Below are positions 9,534 to 18,445 of a stretch of 64,000 nucleotides of DNA, one piece after another; positions within the stretch are counted from its first letter, which is position 1, and each line of letters opens with the position of its first letter. The position numbers were made by a program, and so were the translations under genes. Below the pieces are notes generated by a model. It saw nothing but the letters and a program-made list of their open reading frames with translations, was not told the origin of the DNA and searched no databases. This DNA is from Ruminococcus sp. OA3. Lineage in GTDB: Bacteria; Bacillota; Clostridia; Lachnospirales; Lachnospiraceae. The stretch is from positions 2,728,001-2,792,000 of the forward strand of contig NZ_JAKNTO010000001.1 in the NCBI RefSeq assembly GCF_022440845.1. The letters run 5' to 3'.

Positions 9534-10736
9534 CTAATACTCCGTATCTGCTGCTGCAGCGGCATCATTTGCCGCTTTATCAGTCGCACTTTGTCCCATC
9601 GGAGCGGTGAATCCGTCACGGTCTGTCACTGAGACAAGATCCCGGTAAGTGTCCAGAACGATGCAGACCCAGGTTTTGCCCGTATTCAGTGTAATCTCAT
9701 TGCCGTTGCTGTCATAGTAATATGTCGGACCCCATGGATCATGCTTTTTCCAGGAAACAGGGATTGCCTTTCCGTTGGTAATGTATATTCCCTCATTTGG
9801 TTCATCGACATCAATATTCAGATAACCGTTTTCATCATAGTTCCTCCAGCTGGAATACTGAATCAGAATATTTTTGCAGGCCAGCTGCTGTCCCGTCAGT
9901 TCATCTGTCTGGCTTCCCCCGTACTGATACCGGTAGTACAGACCTTCCTCAGGATTGTATTCGAACCATGGTTCGTTGTACTGGTAACCCGGTTTAACGA
10001 TCTCTGCGTTCCAGTTTCCCGGGAGTTCAATCGAATCTCCGACTTTACAAAAGGTATATGACCCTTCATATCCTTCTGCATATTCCTGGCTGTACCCGCA
10101 GATCTCAATTCCTTTCTGGATACCCTCGAAACTGGTATAGGCGTTATGCGGCGCCTTGCGGTCGCTCGTTCTGTAGAACACGGAATCTGTATAGCTGGCG
10201 AGACCGCTTAAGTTGTTTACTTCCGGAAGTTCCAGAATCGGCAGTGCATATGCCGACTGCCCGTAATGAACATAAATGGCATTAAAACCTGCGGCATAGA
10301 AGATATAGTAGTCCCGGCAGCTTCTCATAGAGCCGATCTTTTCAAGATTGTCATAGTCTTCCATCACTGCCATAAGACGCGTAATGCCGCCTTCCACGGG
10401 CGCCTCATATATGACCCCTGCGTTGGAAATGCCGGCCTGTGGTATGGCGGCCTGGATATTATTCATCATGACGGCGACAGGACGTCTTCTGCCGATCGCC
10501 TCGTCGACGTACTCACCGGTCAGATAGCTTTTTACTTTTCCTTCCGGAATGATCTCCTCATCCGGTTCCGGAGTCTCCGGTGCGATGATATCATCCTCAG
10601 CATCCTCTGGTTCTTCTGTCTGTGCCTCCTCTGTTGGTTCCGGTTCGGGAGCCGGCTCCTCTTTCTTTTTGCATCCGCCCAGCATCATAACAGATACTGT
10701 CAGCAGAATTAATACTTTTGCAATATTCCTTTTCAT
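9534..10736 (-). CDS. DUF3048 (YerB-like) lipoprotein
   Basis: 400 aa. N-terminal lipoprotein signal with lipobox at LGGC followed by a Glu/Pro/Asp-rich linker (about residues 28-65), then the YerB N-terminal DUF3048 domain (RRPVAVMMNNIQAAIPQAGIS, GITRLMAVMEDY, IGSMRSCRDYY) and its C-terminal domain (NILIQY, GKAIPVSWKK, LNTGKTWVCIV). It should be anchored to the outer face of the membrane. Function is unknown; the binding-like fold suggests an envelope or ligand-binding role, which is inference. It lies 12 bp downstream of ybeY and probably ends that operon. Confidence 0.9.
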   Translation of the reverse strand: MKRNIAKVLILLTVSVMMLGGCKKKEEPAPEPEPTEEAQTEEPEDAEDDIIAPETPEPDEEIIPEGKVKSYLTGEYVDEAIGRRRPVAVMMNNIQAAIPQAGISNAGVIYEAPVEGGITRLMAVMEDYDNLEKIGSMRSCRDYYIFYAAGFNAIYVHYGQSAYALPILELPEVNNLSGLASYTDSVFYRTSDRKAPHNAYTSFEGIQKGIEICGYSQEYAEGYEGSYTFCKVGDSIELPGNWNAEIVKPGYQYNEPWFEYNPEEGLYYRYQYGGSQTDELTGQQLACKNILIQYSSWRNYDENGYLNIDVDEPNEGIYITNGKAIPVSWKKHDPWGPTYYYDSNGNEITLNTGKTWVCIVLDTYRDLVSVTDRDGFTAPMGQSATDKAANDAAAAADTEY

Positions 10737-10748
10737 TTTGTCATTCTC

Positions 10749-11246
10749 CTATCGTGTGATATTTAACTGTTTAAGCACCTGTTCCTGCTTCTGTTCCATG
10801 ACCGCTGCGTCTTCTGCTTCCATGTGGTCATATCCCAGCAGATGCAGCAGACTGTGCGCGATTAAAAATGCATATTCCCGTTTTGTCCCATGACCGTATT
10901 CCTCCGCCTGCAGCAGCATCCTTGGAACACAGATCATAATGTCGCCAAGCATCAGAAGATCAGAATCAGGATTGATATATTCCCCCGCACTCTCTTTGAT
11001 AATCGTATAATCTGCGGGAGATTCAAAATCTATCACAGGAAAAGACAGCACATCCGTCACACTGTCGATGTTCCGGAACATCCGGTTGGTCTCCCTTATT
11101 TCATTTTCTCCTGTCAGCACAATGCTGACTTCAGCATCATACGGGCAGTTCTCCTGCTCCAATACTGTGCACATCACATCCTCCGCTACCTGCCGGCAGG
11201 AAAACGGAAATTCACAGTCGATTTCATTTTCAATAAAAACTGTCAT
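10749..11246 (-). CDS. ybeY: Endoribonuclease YbeY (16S rRNA maturation)
   Basis: Zinc-dependent endoribonuclease for 16S rRNA 3'-end maturation and ribosome quality control. 165 aa with the UPF0054 metal motif HSLLHLLGYDH (three His ligands) near residue 130 and the upstream NRMFRNIDSVTDVLSFP segment that is strongly conserved. Located 11 bp after phoH, the standard Firmicutes order phoH-ybeY. Confidence 0.97.
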   Translation of the reverse strand: MTVFIENEIDCEFPFSCRQVAEDVMCTVLEQENCPYDAEVSIVLTGENEIRETNRMFRNIDSVTDVLSFPVIDFESPADYTIIKESAGEYINPDSDLLMLGDIMICVPRMLLQAEEYGHGTKREYAFLIAHSLLHLLGYDHMEAEDAAVMEQKQEQVLKQLNITR

Positions 11247-11257
11247 CTTATCCCCTT

Positions 11258-12256
11258 TTACGGCCGGGCTGTTCGTTTGCTGTTCTTTGCAGGCCTGGCC
11301 TTTTTCTCATATGCTTCGTATGCCTGTACAATTTTCTGAACCAGAGGGTGACGAACCACATCTTTGCTTGTCAGCTGGCAGAAAGAGATGTCTTCGACCT
11401 TCCGGAGCACCTGTACCGCTACATCGAGTCCGGACCGGGTGTCCTTCGGCAGATCTTTCTGTGTATCGTCGCCTGTAATAATAACTTTGGACCCAAAACC
11501 AATACGTGTCAGGAACATTTTCATCTGGGCCGGTGTTGTATTCTGTGCCTCGTCAAGTATAATAAACGCATTATCCAGGGTCCTGCCGCGCATATAGGCA
11601 AGCGGGGCAACTTCGATCAGGCCTTTCTCCATATTCTTCATAAAGCTCTCTGCTCCCATGATCTGATACAGGGCATCATAGAGCGGCCGCAGATAAGGGT
11701 CCACCTTGCTCTGAAGGTCCCCGGGAAGGAAACCCAGCTTTTCGCCGGCCTCTATGGCCGGCCGTGTGAGAATGATACGGTTGACTTCATCATTGCGGAA
11801 CGCCGTGATCGCCATAGCCATCGCTAGATAAGTCTTTCCGGTGCCGGCCGGCCCGATTCCAAAGACAATCATGTTTTTCCGTATGCTGTCCACATACTGT
11901 TTCTGCCCCAATGTTTTGGGTTTCACAGCACGGCCGTTGATGGTATGGCAGATACAGTCTTTATCCATCTCAACGATCGCAGATTCCTTCTCTTCCATCG
12001 AAAGAGAAACTGCATAATCCACCTGCTGACCGGTTATCGTATTGCCGCGCTCAGCCAGCGTTACCAGTTGTTCCAGAATACTCCGGGCCTTTTTTACATT
12101 GGATGAAGGCCCGATCATTTTCAGCTGTCCGTCCCGCGAAATCATGGTCACATTTAATGTCCGCTCGATCTTCTTAATGTTTTCATCAAACTGACCGAAA
12201 ATGTTCGTCTCGTGTTCGGCCGGTATCTGCATTACTGCTTCAATCATACTATTCAT
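11258..12256 (-). CDS. phoH: PhoH family ATPase
   Basis: 332 aa. A KH-like N-terminal part (about residues 15-75) precedes the PhoH ATPase with Walker A GPAGTGKTYLA, Walker B AFIILDEAQNTTPAQMK and the sensor segment KVIITGDDTQ. Family members are predicted RNA-linked ATPases/helicases, usually paired with YbeY; the exact role is not settled. The start overlaps the yqfD stop (ATGA), so the two are translationally coupled. Confidence 0.95.
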   Translation of the reverse strand: MNSMIEAVMQIPAEHETNIFGQFDENIKKIERTLNVTMISRDGQLKMIGPSSNVKKARSILEQLVTLAERGNTITGQQVDYAVSLSMEEKESAIVEMDKDCICHTINGRAVKPKTLGQKQYVDSIRKNMIVFGIGPAGTGKTYLAMAMAITAFRNDEVNRIILTRPAIEAGEKLGFLPGDLQSKVDPYLRPLYDALYQIMGAESFMKNMEKGLIEVAPLAYMRGRTLDNAFIILDEAQNTTPAQMKMFLTRIGFGSKVIITGDDTQKDLPKDTRSGLDVAVQVLRKVEDISFCQLTSKDVVRHPLVQKIVQAYEAYEKKARPAKNSKRTARP

Positions 12257-13491
12257 TCTTCAGATGTCCTTTCCGGTATCACTTCCTGAATCTTCACAGG
12301 TGCTGTGGTTGTGATTTTTTCTGTCACCTGGATCTTCCCTTTCGTGATGCATGTTGATTCCGATGTGTCTATTTTAACATTTTTACGGTATATTTCTACC
12401 CCTTTTTGTGTTAAATTCTTCAAAAACATGTAGAGATTGGTATTTGCCTTCGCGGCAGCCTCCTCTTTTGTATACTGTTTGACCTCTATCTGATATGGAA
12501 GTGTCTGTATCGTGCCGTAGGTAAGCGGCAGAATGAAGTTCTCCGTAAGATACAGCGGATGTGTCGTGGCTACCTGATCGTACCGCTGGTCCTCAGGAGG
12601 GGACGGACCGATATCTACGCGGTAATTCATAATCGTAAAAAACCAGGAGTTTCTCTGGTCCTGCGTATAGATCCGCTCCTCATATTCCATTGGAAACTCA
12701 TCGTAGTAAGAGTAAGAAGTCCTTGCATAAAGGTCAGCATCCGCGCTGGTGTACTCATAGCCGATGGTTTCCTGGGCGTCATTTTTAATCTCCAGCGTTC
12801 CGGAGACAAGAATATCTCCTTTTTTAAACTGGTCTCCCACCTTTACAAGCGGAACACCGGAGCGCGTTACAATTGACATGACAGTCCCGCTTTTCTTGGC
12901 CACGATATCCTGAGGAGTACTCTCCTGATCTACCGTCTGCTGTTCCTGCTCCTGATTATAGTTTTCTTTCATTTCCAGAAAAAGCCGCGTTCCCTCTATC
13001 CGGGCTGAGACCCAGGTGATATTTGGAAATTCACGCCGAAGCATGGAAGCTACCTCGGCACAATTAACAGATTTTTTCAGAATCCCGTGCCGGATGTTTT
13101 CCTGTTCCAGATATTTCAGTACTGTCTGTGTGCTGTACGTGATGTTGCCATCGACATGAATATTCCAGATACGCAGGGAAAGCATATAGATCAGAGCGCA
13201 GAAACACAGGATTCCAAGAAAAAATGCCTTTCTTTTTCGGCTTTTTTGAAAAAAGAAGGGCAATCCTCGTTTTTTTGAAATTCTGATTTTGATTTTCGTT
13301 TTTCTGGATATCGGACGAAGTTTTTTAAAGTCCGAGATGCTCATGCAGGCCATCTGCCCTTCGCCCTGCGGCATCAGTTTCCACAGGATAATATCATTTG
13401 CAGAACAGAGGTTTAAAAACCGCTCTTTTTCTTCTCCGTAAAAATTGATATGTACATACCCTTTGGCGTAACGCAGACACTGCTGGATCAA
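12253..13491 (-). CDS. yqfD: Sporulation protein YqfD
   Basis: 412 aa, similar in length to B. subtilis YqfD (about 400 aa). A basic N-terminal domain (YAKGYVHINFYGEEKERFLN, RPISRKTKIKIRISKKRG) is followed by one transmembrane helix near residues 90-110 (AFFLGILCFCALIYMLSLR) and a long extracytoplasmic part. YqfD is a mother-cell sporulation membrane protein whose loss blocks engulfment-stage development in related bacteria; its biochemical role is unknown. It follows yqfC by 40 bp. Confidence 0.92.
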   Translation of the reverse strand: MIQQCLRYAKGYVHINFYGEEKERFLNLCSANDIILWKLMPQGEGQMACMSISDFKKLRPISRKTKIKIRISKKRGLPFFFQKSRKRKAFFLGILCFCALIYMLSLRIWNIHVDGNITYSTQTVLKYLEQENIRHGILKKSVNCAEVASMLRREFPNITWVSARIEGTRLFLEMKENYNQEQEQQTVDQESTPQDIVAKKSGTVMSIVTRSGVPLVKVGDQFKKGDILVSGTLEIKNDAQETIGYEYTSADADLYARTSYSYYDEFPMEYEERIYTQDQRNSWFFTIMNYRVDIGPSPPEDQRYDQVATTHPLYLTENFILPLTYGTIQTLPYQIEVKQYTKEEAAAKANTNLYMFLKNLTQKGVEIYRKNVKIDTSESTCITKGKIQVTEKITTTAPVKIQEVIPERTSEE

Positions 13492-13531
13492 ATTCTCACC
13501 TCATATCCTATATCCCCCGGAAAGTATACCT

Positions 13532-13807
13532 CTACCGGTCAAAAAAAACAGCCTGGATAAAACCTGTGATCTTCATTTCATCCCGGCTGTAGTAAGCGAT
13601 GCACAGATGTTCTCCCTCAATCCTCATTCGTCCCTTTTTCAGCAGGATTCGGATGATATTCTCTTCATATTCCAGAATCCTGCGGTAATTTTCAACCAGT
13701 ATCTCACTGCTCCCGCTCAAGGTCACAAGTGATTCCTGAAGTGCAAGGTCTTTCGGTATCTGCAGCGATCTGACCAGCTCCCGCTGCAGGGAAGGGATTT
13801 TTTTCAA
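13532..13807 (-). CDS. yqfC: Sporulation protein YqfC (YabP/YqfC family)
   Basis: 91 aa. The pattern L..VTLSGSSEILVENYRRILEYEENIIRI followed by RIEGEHLCIAYYSRDEMKITG is characteristic of the YabP/YqfC family, sigma-E-regulated mother-cell proteins. The start codon is TTG (13807-13805): GGGAG lies 11 nt upstream and no in-frame ATG precedes it. CATACATA on the minus strand at 13852-13845 matches 7 of 8 bases of the sigma-E -10 consensus CATACAnT about 37 nt upstream, but I see no good -35. It heads yqfC-yqfD-phoH-ybeY-DUF3048. Confidence 0.9.
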   Translation of the reverse strand: MKKIPSLQRELVRSLQIPKDLALQESLVTLSGSSEILVENYRRILEYEENIIRILLKKGRMRIEGEHLCIAYYSRDEMKITGFIQAVFFDR

Positions 13808-13862
13808 GTCTCTAAGAACTCCCGGCGTTTATTATTATATAGTATATGTATGCCTTTCCAGA

Positions 13863-14402
13863 TTATACATCTTCAAGGAAGATCAGACTGAACCAGATTA
13901 CCATGTTTTCTCCAAGAAAATAATCCATATGATATTTTTCTATGGTATTTGTCAGGACGATTCCGTGACTTTCAATACAGGGATGCATGATCTCCGGGTG
14001 AATGCATGCTTTTTTGGGATAAGAACATTTTTCACAGACAGAACAGGAATCTGTGGAAAGCGTGTAACACGAAACTGCATTCAGCCTGAGGAATTTCTCA
14101 ATTTTCCGGGTGATGTTTTCATGTTCCTGTTTTGACTTTAAAGTACGCTCCAGATCGGAATAATCTACAACCTCAGCGATGGAAGAAAACAGCAGGACTT
14201 TTGGATACTTCAGGCAGGTTTCTCTGCATTTTTCGATCGTTCCAACTGCCGGCGGGCAGGACCAGGAACTCCCGTAACGGGAGCATTCTTTTTTACAGAT
14301 CGTCCGCACTTTGTCCGTAAATTCCAATTCCCGGGTATCCAGAAGGGCATACTGATAAATAGGAAACTGTGTGATATAATCTTCTATAATCTCAAATTTC
14401 AT
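13863..14402 (-). CDS. DUF2284 predicted metal-binding protein
   Basis: 179 aa with 13 cysteines in the DUF2284 layout: ICKKECSRYGSSWSCPPAVG at the N terminus and DSCSVCEKCSYPKKACIHPE in the C-terminal half, the latter resembling a ferredoxin-like cluster or zinc site. Members are predicted cytosolic metal-binding proteins; no reaction is known. It is transcribed alone: the next gene upstream (alcohol dehydrogenase) ends in a strong terminator at 14461-14493. Confidence 0.88.
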   Translation of the reverse strand: MKFEIIEDYITQFPIYQYALLDTRELEFTDKVRTICKKECSRYGSSWSCPPAVGTIEKCRETCLKYPKVLLFSSIAEVVDYSDLERTLKSKQEHENITRKIEKFLRLNAVSCYTLSTDSCSVCEKCSYPKKACIHPEIMHPCIESHGIVLTNTIEKYHMDYFLGENMVIWFSLIFLEDV

Positions 14403-14460
14403 GATTTTTATCTCTCCTCGTCTTTCGATATCCTTATTATCCTAAGTTTACGGAAAAAAA

Positions 14461-14493
14461 GCAATCCCCAAAAATTTTCTTTTTGGGGATTGC
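14461..14493 (-). terminator. Strong intrinsic terminator after the alcohol dehydrogenase
   Basis: 14-bp perfect stem GCAATCCCCAAAAA / TTTTTGGGGATTGC around a 5-nt loop, 15 nt after the stop codon at 14508, followed on the minus strand by seven T residues. Confidence 0.93.
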
Positions 14494-14507
14494 AAATAGC
14501 CGTTTAC

Positions 14508-15698
14508 TTAGAAATCGATATCTTCGCCATAGAAGCAGGCTTTCAGAAGTTTTTCCATTTCTTCCTGAACCGGAACACGAGGATTGGAACCGGTGCAGGC
14601 GTCGCCGATCGCCAGTTCTGCGACAGCCGGAAGTTTTTCCATGAATTCCTTCTCATCGATGATGCCGCCTTCGTATTCTTTGATGGAATCCGGAATATCC
14701 AGGGAGGCATTCATCTTTTTAATCTCAGCTACCAGTGCCGCGACTTTTTCATCCGTGCTGTCCCCTCCGAGACCGATGAAGTCTGCGATCTCGGCGTAGC
14801 GAACAGCGGCTTCCTGAACCTTCGCGTTGTACTGGATCACCCTCGGAAGGTACATTGCGTTCGCACAGCCGTGCACAATGTGTCCTCCTGTGTAAGCGGC
14901 ACCCGTCTTGTGAGCCATCGAATGCACGATTCCGAGCAGTGCATTGGAAAACGCCATGCCTGCCAGGCACTGAGCGTTATGCATCCGGTCGCGGGCTTCC
15001 ATATCACCGTCATAGGAAGCTTTCAGATCATTATGTACCATTTTGATCGCATGGAGGGCGAGAGGATCTGTATAATCGCAATGGAGTGTGGATACATAAG
15101 CTTCGATCGCATGCGTCATCGCATCCATGCCGGTATGAGCCGTAAGCTTCGGAGGCATTTTCTCCGCCAGTTCCGGATCAACGATCGCTACATCCGGTGT
15201 GATATTAAAGTCAGCCAGCGGATATTTGATACCTTTGCTGTAGTCTGTGATAACGCTGAATGCTGTTACTTCCGTGGCTGTTCCGGATGTTGAAGGAATC
15301 GCACAGAATCTGGCTTTCGTACGCAATGTCGGGAAGCTGAACGGTGTGATCAGATCTTCAAATGAGGTTTTCGGATACTCATAAAATGCCCACATTGCTT
15401 TGGCAGCATCGATCGGTGAGCCGCCTCCCATGGCTACGATCCAGTCCGGACCAAATTCCTGCATCATCGCGGCACCGCGCATCACCGTATCCACGCTTGG
15501 ATCCGGCTCGACATTTTCAAAGAGTTCCACTTCCATGCCGGCCGCTCTCAGATATTCAACGGCTCTGTCAAGAAAACCAAAACGTTTCATGGAACCGCCG
15601 CCGACTACCAGTACGGCTTTCGATCCCTTCAGGTTTTTCAGTTCCTCCAGCGATCCCTTTCCGTGATAAAGGTCTCTCGGTAATGTAAAACGTCCCAT
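14508..15698 (-). CDS. Iron-containing alcohol dehydrogenase
   Basis: 396 aa; start MGRFTLPRDLYHGKGS at 15698 follows a GGAGGGCAA ribosome site. Group III Fe-dependent NAD(P)H alcohol/aldehyde dehydrogenase: nucleotide-binding VVGGGSMKRFG and GGGSPIDAAKA; metal ligands in GMDAMTHAIEAY (Asp, His) and GIVHSMAHKTGAAYTGGHIVHGCAN-type region (two further His); closing GDACTGSNPRVP is typical of butanol/ethanol dehydrogenases. Likely reoxidises NADH by reducing fermentation aldehydes; substrate cannot be fixed from sequence. Monocistronic, with a TATAAT -10 (minus strand, near 15736) and an adjacent palindrome. Confidence 0.94.
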   Translation of the reverse strand: MGRFTLPRDLYHGKGSLEELKNLKGSKAVLVVGGGSMKRFGFLDRAVEYLRAAGMEVELFENVEPDPSVDTVMRGAAMMQEFGPDWIVAMGGGSPIDAAKAMWAFYEYPKTSFEDLITPFSFPTLRTKARFCAIPSTSGTATEVTAFSVITDYSKGIKYPLADFNITPDVAIVDPELAEKMPPKLTAHTGMDAMTHAIEAYVSTLHCDYTDPLALHAIKMVHNDLKASYDGDMEARDRMHNAQCLAGMAFSNALLGIVHSMAHKTGAAYTGGHIVHGCANAMYLPRVIQYNAKVQEAAVRYAEIADFIGLGGDSTDEKVAALVAEIKKMNASLDIPDSIKEYEGGIIDEKEFMEKLPAVAELAIGDACTGSNPRVPVQEEMEKLLKACFYGEDIDF

Positions 15699-15753
15699 AT
15701 ATTGCCCTCCTGTTCTTTTTTTATGCAAATATTATACTGCATTTTGGAAAATA

Positions 15754-15770
15754 TTGCATTACATTTGCAA
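15754..15770. promoter_or_regulatory. Inverted repeat upstream of the alcohol dehydrogenase promoter
   Basis: TTGCA-N7-TGCAA, a perfect 5-bp-arm palindrome lying just upstream of the TATAAT of the dehydrogenase gene. The position suits an operator. It does not match the Rex consensus (TTGTTAA-N4-TTAACAA), so the regulator is unknown. Confidence 0.35.
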
Positions 15771-15796
15771 GAAAAATTCAATTTTAATATTTAATC

Positions 15797-16810
15797 TCAA
15801 TAAACAGGTCTAACCGGATGGCGGAGCACGGTTTTCAGATTCTCAGGTTTCGTCTTTCTCGGATCTCCCAGATAGATCTCATGGTGCAGACGCTTTTCTG
15901 AAATATCACACTGATACCCGTGTTCCGAGATGAATGCTTCCAGCTTTTCGATCGTCACCGGTTCCTCGTCATACGGGCCCCTGTGCATGACCTGACAACA
16001 CAGGCCCTCTGTGAAGGTTTCCAGTCTTACTGCGGAAAAATCAAGATGAGGTTTCTTTTTTAACAGGCTCTCCTTTGCCCATTCAAATACCTCTTCCGTG
16101 ACAAATTCCGGCTGTCTGATCATGGCAGTCCAGCAGAACCTGTCCTTATCGGTAATGGCACCGCGTCCGTCAAAAGCTGCACCGTCCAGTTTCCAGAGCC
16201 CTTCCAGAGGAGGGACCACATACTCGAAATATCCTTCCGGCTGATTGCCGCTTAGTTTGCTCATTTTAATGGTAAATGACAGTCCATACAGGATTTCCAC
16301 AGCATTCTGGTAGCTCTTTGAAGTATTGGGATTTCCTCTTCCATCCACCATAATAAACGTCATTTCCGGCACGTCAACCACTGCGGGTGTACTTTTGGGT
16401 AGATATAAATCCCTGTACACTTTTTTGTAATCCAGCTTCCCGCCTGTCTTCAATGATGTTTCCCCGGTTTTTGCGGATCTCTCTTTCGTGTCTTTCTTCT
16501 TCCGCGGTTTCGGATCAGGCAGCTGACTGCAGGTGGCAGCCGCGAGCTGTGCTAAAAATGCACGGTCGTCTAAATTTTCTATCAGGAAATAGGGTTTTGC
16601 CCCTTCATAAGGAGGCACCTCGTCAAAATCGCCGCAGATTTCCCGTCCGGCATCTGTGATTTTTATAAAGAACTGATTGTCACAGATGACAGCAAAAAAC
16701 TTCCCATTACAGTAAAGTCCGTATTCACCAAACATTCTTTTGCTGGTAATGTTTCCTGCATCCCCAAGCTGATCGGTCACGAACTGCACAAATTCAAGAT
16801 TTGAAGCCAT
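15797..16810 (-). CDS. TfoX N-terminal domain / GyrI-like domain fusion protein
   Basis: 337 aa from MASNLEFVQFVTDQLG at 16810, preceded by AAAGGAGATG. Residues 1-90 are a TfoX/Sxy N-terminal domain (KRMFGEYGLYCNGKFFAVICDNQFF, PYEGAKPYFLIE); about residues 95-130 are a Lys/Thr-rich linker; residues 130-337 are a GyrI-like small-molecule-binding domain of the longer Firmicutes type (VPEMTFIMVDGRGNPN, CCQVMHRGPYDEEP, HEIYLGDPRKTKPE). The two domains are usually separate proteins. Role unknown; GyrI-like domains often sense or bind small ligands. No neighbour shares its transcript. Confidence 0.88.
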   Translation of the reverse strand: MASNLEFVQFVTDQLGDAGNITSKRMFGEYGLYCNGKFFAVICDNQFFIKITDAGREICGDFDEVPPYEGAKPYFLIENLDDRAFLAQLAAATCSQLPDPKPRKKKDTKERSAKTGETSLKTGGKLDYKKVYRDLYLPKSTPAVVDVPEMTFIMVDGRGNPNTSKSYQNAVEILYGLSFTIKMSKLSGNQPEGYFEYVVPPLEGLWKLDGAAFDGRGAITDKDRFCWTAMIRQPEFVTEEVFEWAKESLLKKKPHLDFSAVRLETFTEGLCCQVMHRGPYDEEPVTIEKLEAFISEHGYQCDISEKRLHHEIYLGDPRKTKPENLKTVLRHPVRPVY

Positions 16811-16861
16811 AATTATTTCATCTCCTTTACAGATTTTATACCTCCATGATATCACAGCAAA

Positions 16862-16881
16862 CATGACATCTATATGTCATG
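16862..16881. repeat. Small palindrome in a 174-bp intergenic gap
   Basis: CATGACAT-CTAT-ATGTCATG, a perfect 8-bp stem, immediately upstream of the TfoX-GyrI gene. The gap 16811-16984 otherwise has only TTTTACTGTAAAAAAGACACG at 16959-16979, vaguely like the conserved end of the repeat at 9265. The link is weak. Confidence 0.35.
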
Positions 16882-16984
16882 ATGCCAGGGTCAAAAGGTC
16901 AATTTGATTTATATGCGTAGATAAATGTTAACGAACCGGGGCTGATATTGTTTGTTTTTTACTGTAAAAAAGACACGCGGGAAA

Positions 16985-17809
16985 TTATAAAAGATACCGG
17001 AGGCTTCCGGTCTTGGCACCGAGTTTCAGGCAGGTCACAAAATCCGTAATGTCCTGCTCCAGATAATGATATAAATTCCGGTCACTTCCGTATTGGTCCC
17101 TGACCAGAGTTTCCAGCAACTGCAGGATACGCTGTTCCAACTGCTTTTTATCGGACAGCTCAACCAGTTGCTTCAGCTTTTCATAGTCCAGTCTGCGTTT
17201 TGGCGTTCCCGTTTTTCGGCGGATCAGCATACAGACCAGAAGGTGTCTGAGTATGATGCTGCTGATATTATAGAACTCTTTTTGGTAATCCGGCTGGAAA
17301 CGTGATAACGTGCCCGTCACGTAATCAGCCGGCAGCCTGTTCAGAAAACGCTGTTCCAGGCTGATGCCGATGATATAGTGTTCTATGGCATCAATGCCTG
17401 TGGCATTTATCCCTTCCCCAAGGGTCGGATAGTCCATGGTGATGACCGTCTCCTGCGGGGCGAATCTGGCGTCATAATATAGAAAAAAACCAGGGAGAGC
17501 TTTGGTAACGGTATCATGATAGTTTTCATTTCCATATGCACAGAAATCTGAAATCATCGCATTGTACTGTTCCTGCGCCGTCTTTACCTTTTCAAGGACC
17601 CTTTCATATCCCAGCTGATATGCCTTCCCGGCAGGGAGTTTCATATCTGAAGTCAGTGTATTTTCGTCCGTGCACTCGTTGATGCAGTAAATAACTGCCT
17701 CCATCAGCTGATTTGCCCTTTCATAGGTAATCGATGTACTCTCTTTCGAGGTAAATTTCCCGGCAAGTCCTGCCACTACAGGAATCAACTCTTCCATCGT
17801 GTAATCCAT
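16985..17809 (-). CDS. Uncharacterised protein, DUF6179-like
   Basis: 274 aa, cytosolic, no signal peptide. Start at 17809 (MDYTMEELIPVVAGLAG) because GGAGG is 6 nt upstream. The segment FFLYYDARFAPQETVITMDYPTL and the predominantly helical remainder resemble what I remember of DUF6179, a family seen next to DUF6323 in Lachnospiraceae; this is recognition from memory, not a search. It follows the DUF6323-like gene by 12 bp, so the pair is almost certainly co-transcribed and may act together. No catalytic motif is visible. Confidence 0.6.
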   Translation of the reverse strand: MDYTMEELIPVVAGLAGKFTSKESTSITYERANQLMEAVIYCINECTDENTLTSDMKLPAGKAYQLGYERVLEKVKTAQEQYNAMISDFCAYGNENYHDTVTKALPGFFLYYDARFAPQETVITMDYPTLGEGINATGIDAIEHYIIGISLEQRFLNRLPADYVTGTLSRFQPDYQKEFYNISSIILRHLLVCMLIRRKTGTPKRRLDYEKLKQLVELSDKKQLEQRILQLLETLVRDQYGSDRNLYHYLEQDITDFVTCLKLGAKTGSLRYLL

Positions 17810-17821
17810 CACAATCCTCCG

Positions 17822-18352
17822 TCACATCAATTCATCCAGCGCCTGCAGAAAAACATCCTTATCCCATCGCTTAACGATGTCCATTTTATGGAACCCTCCT
17901 CTGCTGTCTGTATTCCGGTATTCCCTGTACCCTGCCCGAATGGCCTGTGCAAAAATGTCAAGACATGTCCCTTCCAGGTAATCCAGATCTCCGAAGCAAA
18001 CCGTCTCAAACTGCTCTTTCATAAACTCCAGAAGTTCCGCATCTGTGATTTCATCCAGCATCTCATTCTTATACAGATAAAAAATCTCCTGCAGCCGCTT
18101 TAAGGTTTCCACATAATGATTCTGATCGATATACTGAGAATCGCAGAATACGAAAATCAGCTGCGGCAGGATTCCTTCCCCAAACTCCACACGCTTTTCG
18201 GCTCTTAATACCTCACTCCTCTCCCTTACCAGAAGCTGTGCATCTTCCTGTGACAAGACCAGTCCGAATCTTTCCGTATACTGATTAGCCTCCAGCACTT
18301 TTGACAACTGATTCTGACCTGACATAAGCAAAAGCCAGTCTTTATCTTTCAT
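17822..18352 (-). CDS. Uncharacterised protein, DUF6323-like
   Basis: 176 aa. Start set at 18352 (MKDKDWLLLMSGQNQLSKV) after GGGGG; the frame is open further upstream but without a better site. Features are RFGLVLSQEDAQLLVRERSE and RVEFGEGILPQLIFVFCDS, which resemble DUF6323. Mostly helical, acidic, cytosolic. A -10-like TATAAT lies at 18389-18384. The WYL regulator is encoded just upstream but ends in its own terminator, so any regulatory link is inferred from adjacency only. Confidence 0.6.
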   Translation of the reverse strand: MKDKDWLLLMSGQNQLSKVLEANQYTERFGLVLSQEDAQLLVRERSEVLRAEKRVEFGEGILPQLIFVFCDSQYIDQNHYVETLKRLQEIFYLYKNEMLDEITDAELLEFMKEQFETVCFGDLDYLEGTCLDIFAQAIRAGYREYRNTDSRGGFHKMDIVKRWDKDVFLQALDELM

Positions 18353-18445
18353 TGAGGTTCCCCCTTTTGATCTTAGTCTGATGATTATACCGCCGTGCCG
18401 TAGCCAGTACCAGTCTTGAATTTTTTGCGGTTTTGTGGTAATATG

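Noticed and set aside
16959-16979. TTTTACTGTAAAAAAGACACG as a third copy of the dispersed repeat
   Set aside because: Resembles only one end, and no matching second end is found nearby; left as unproven.
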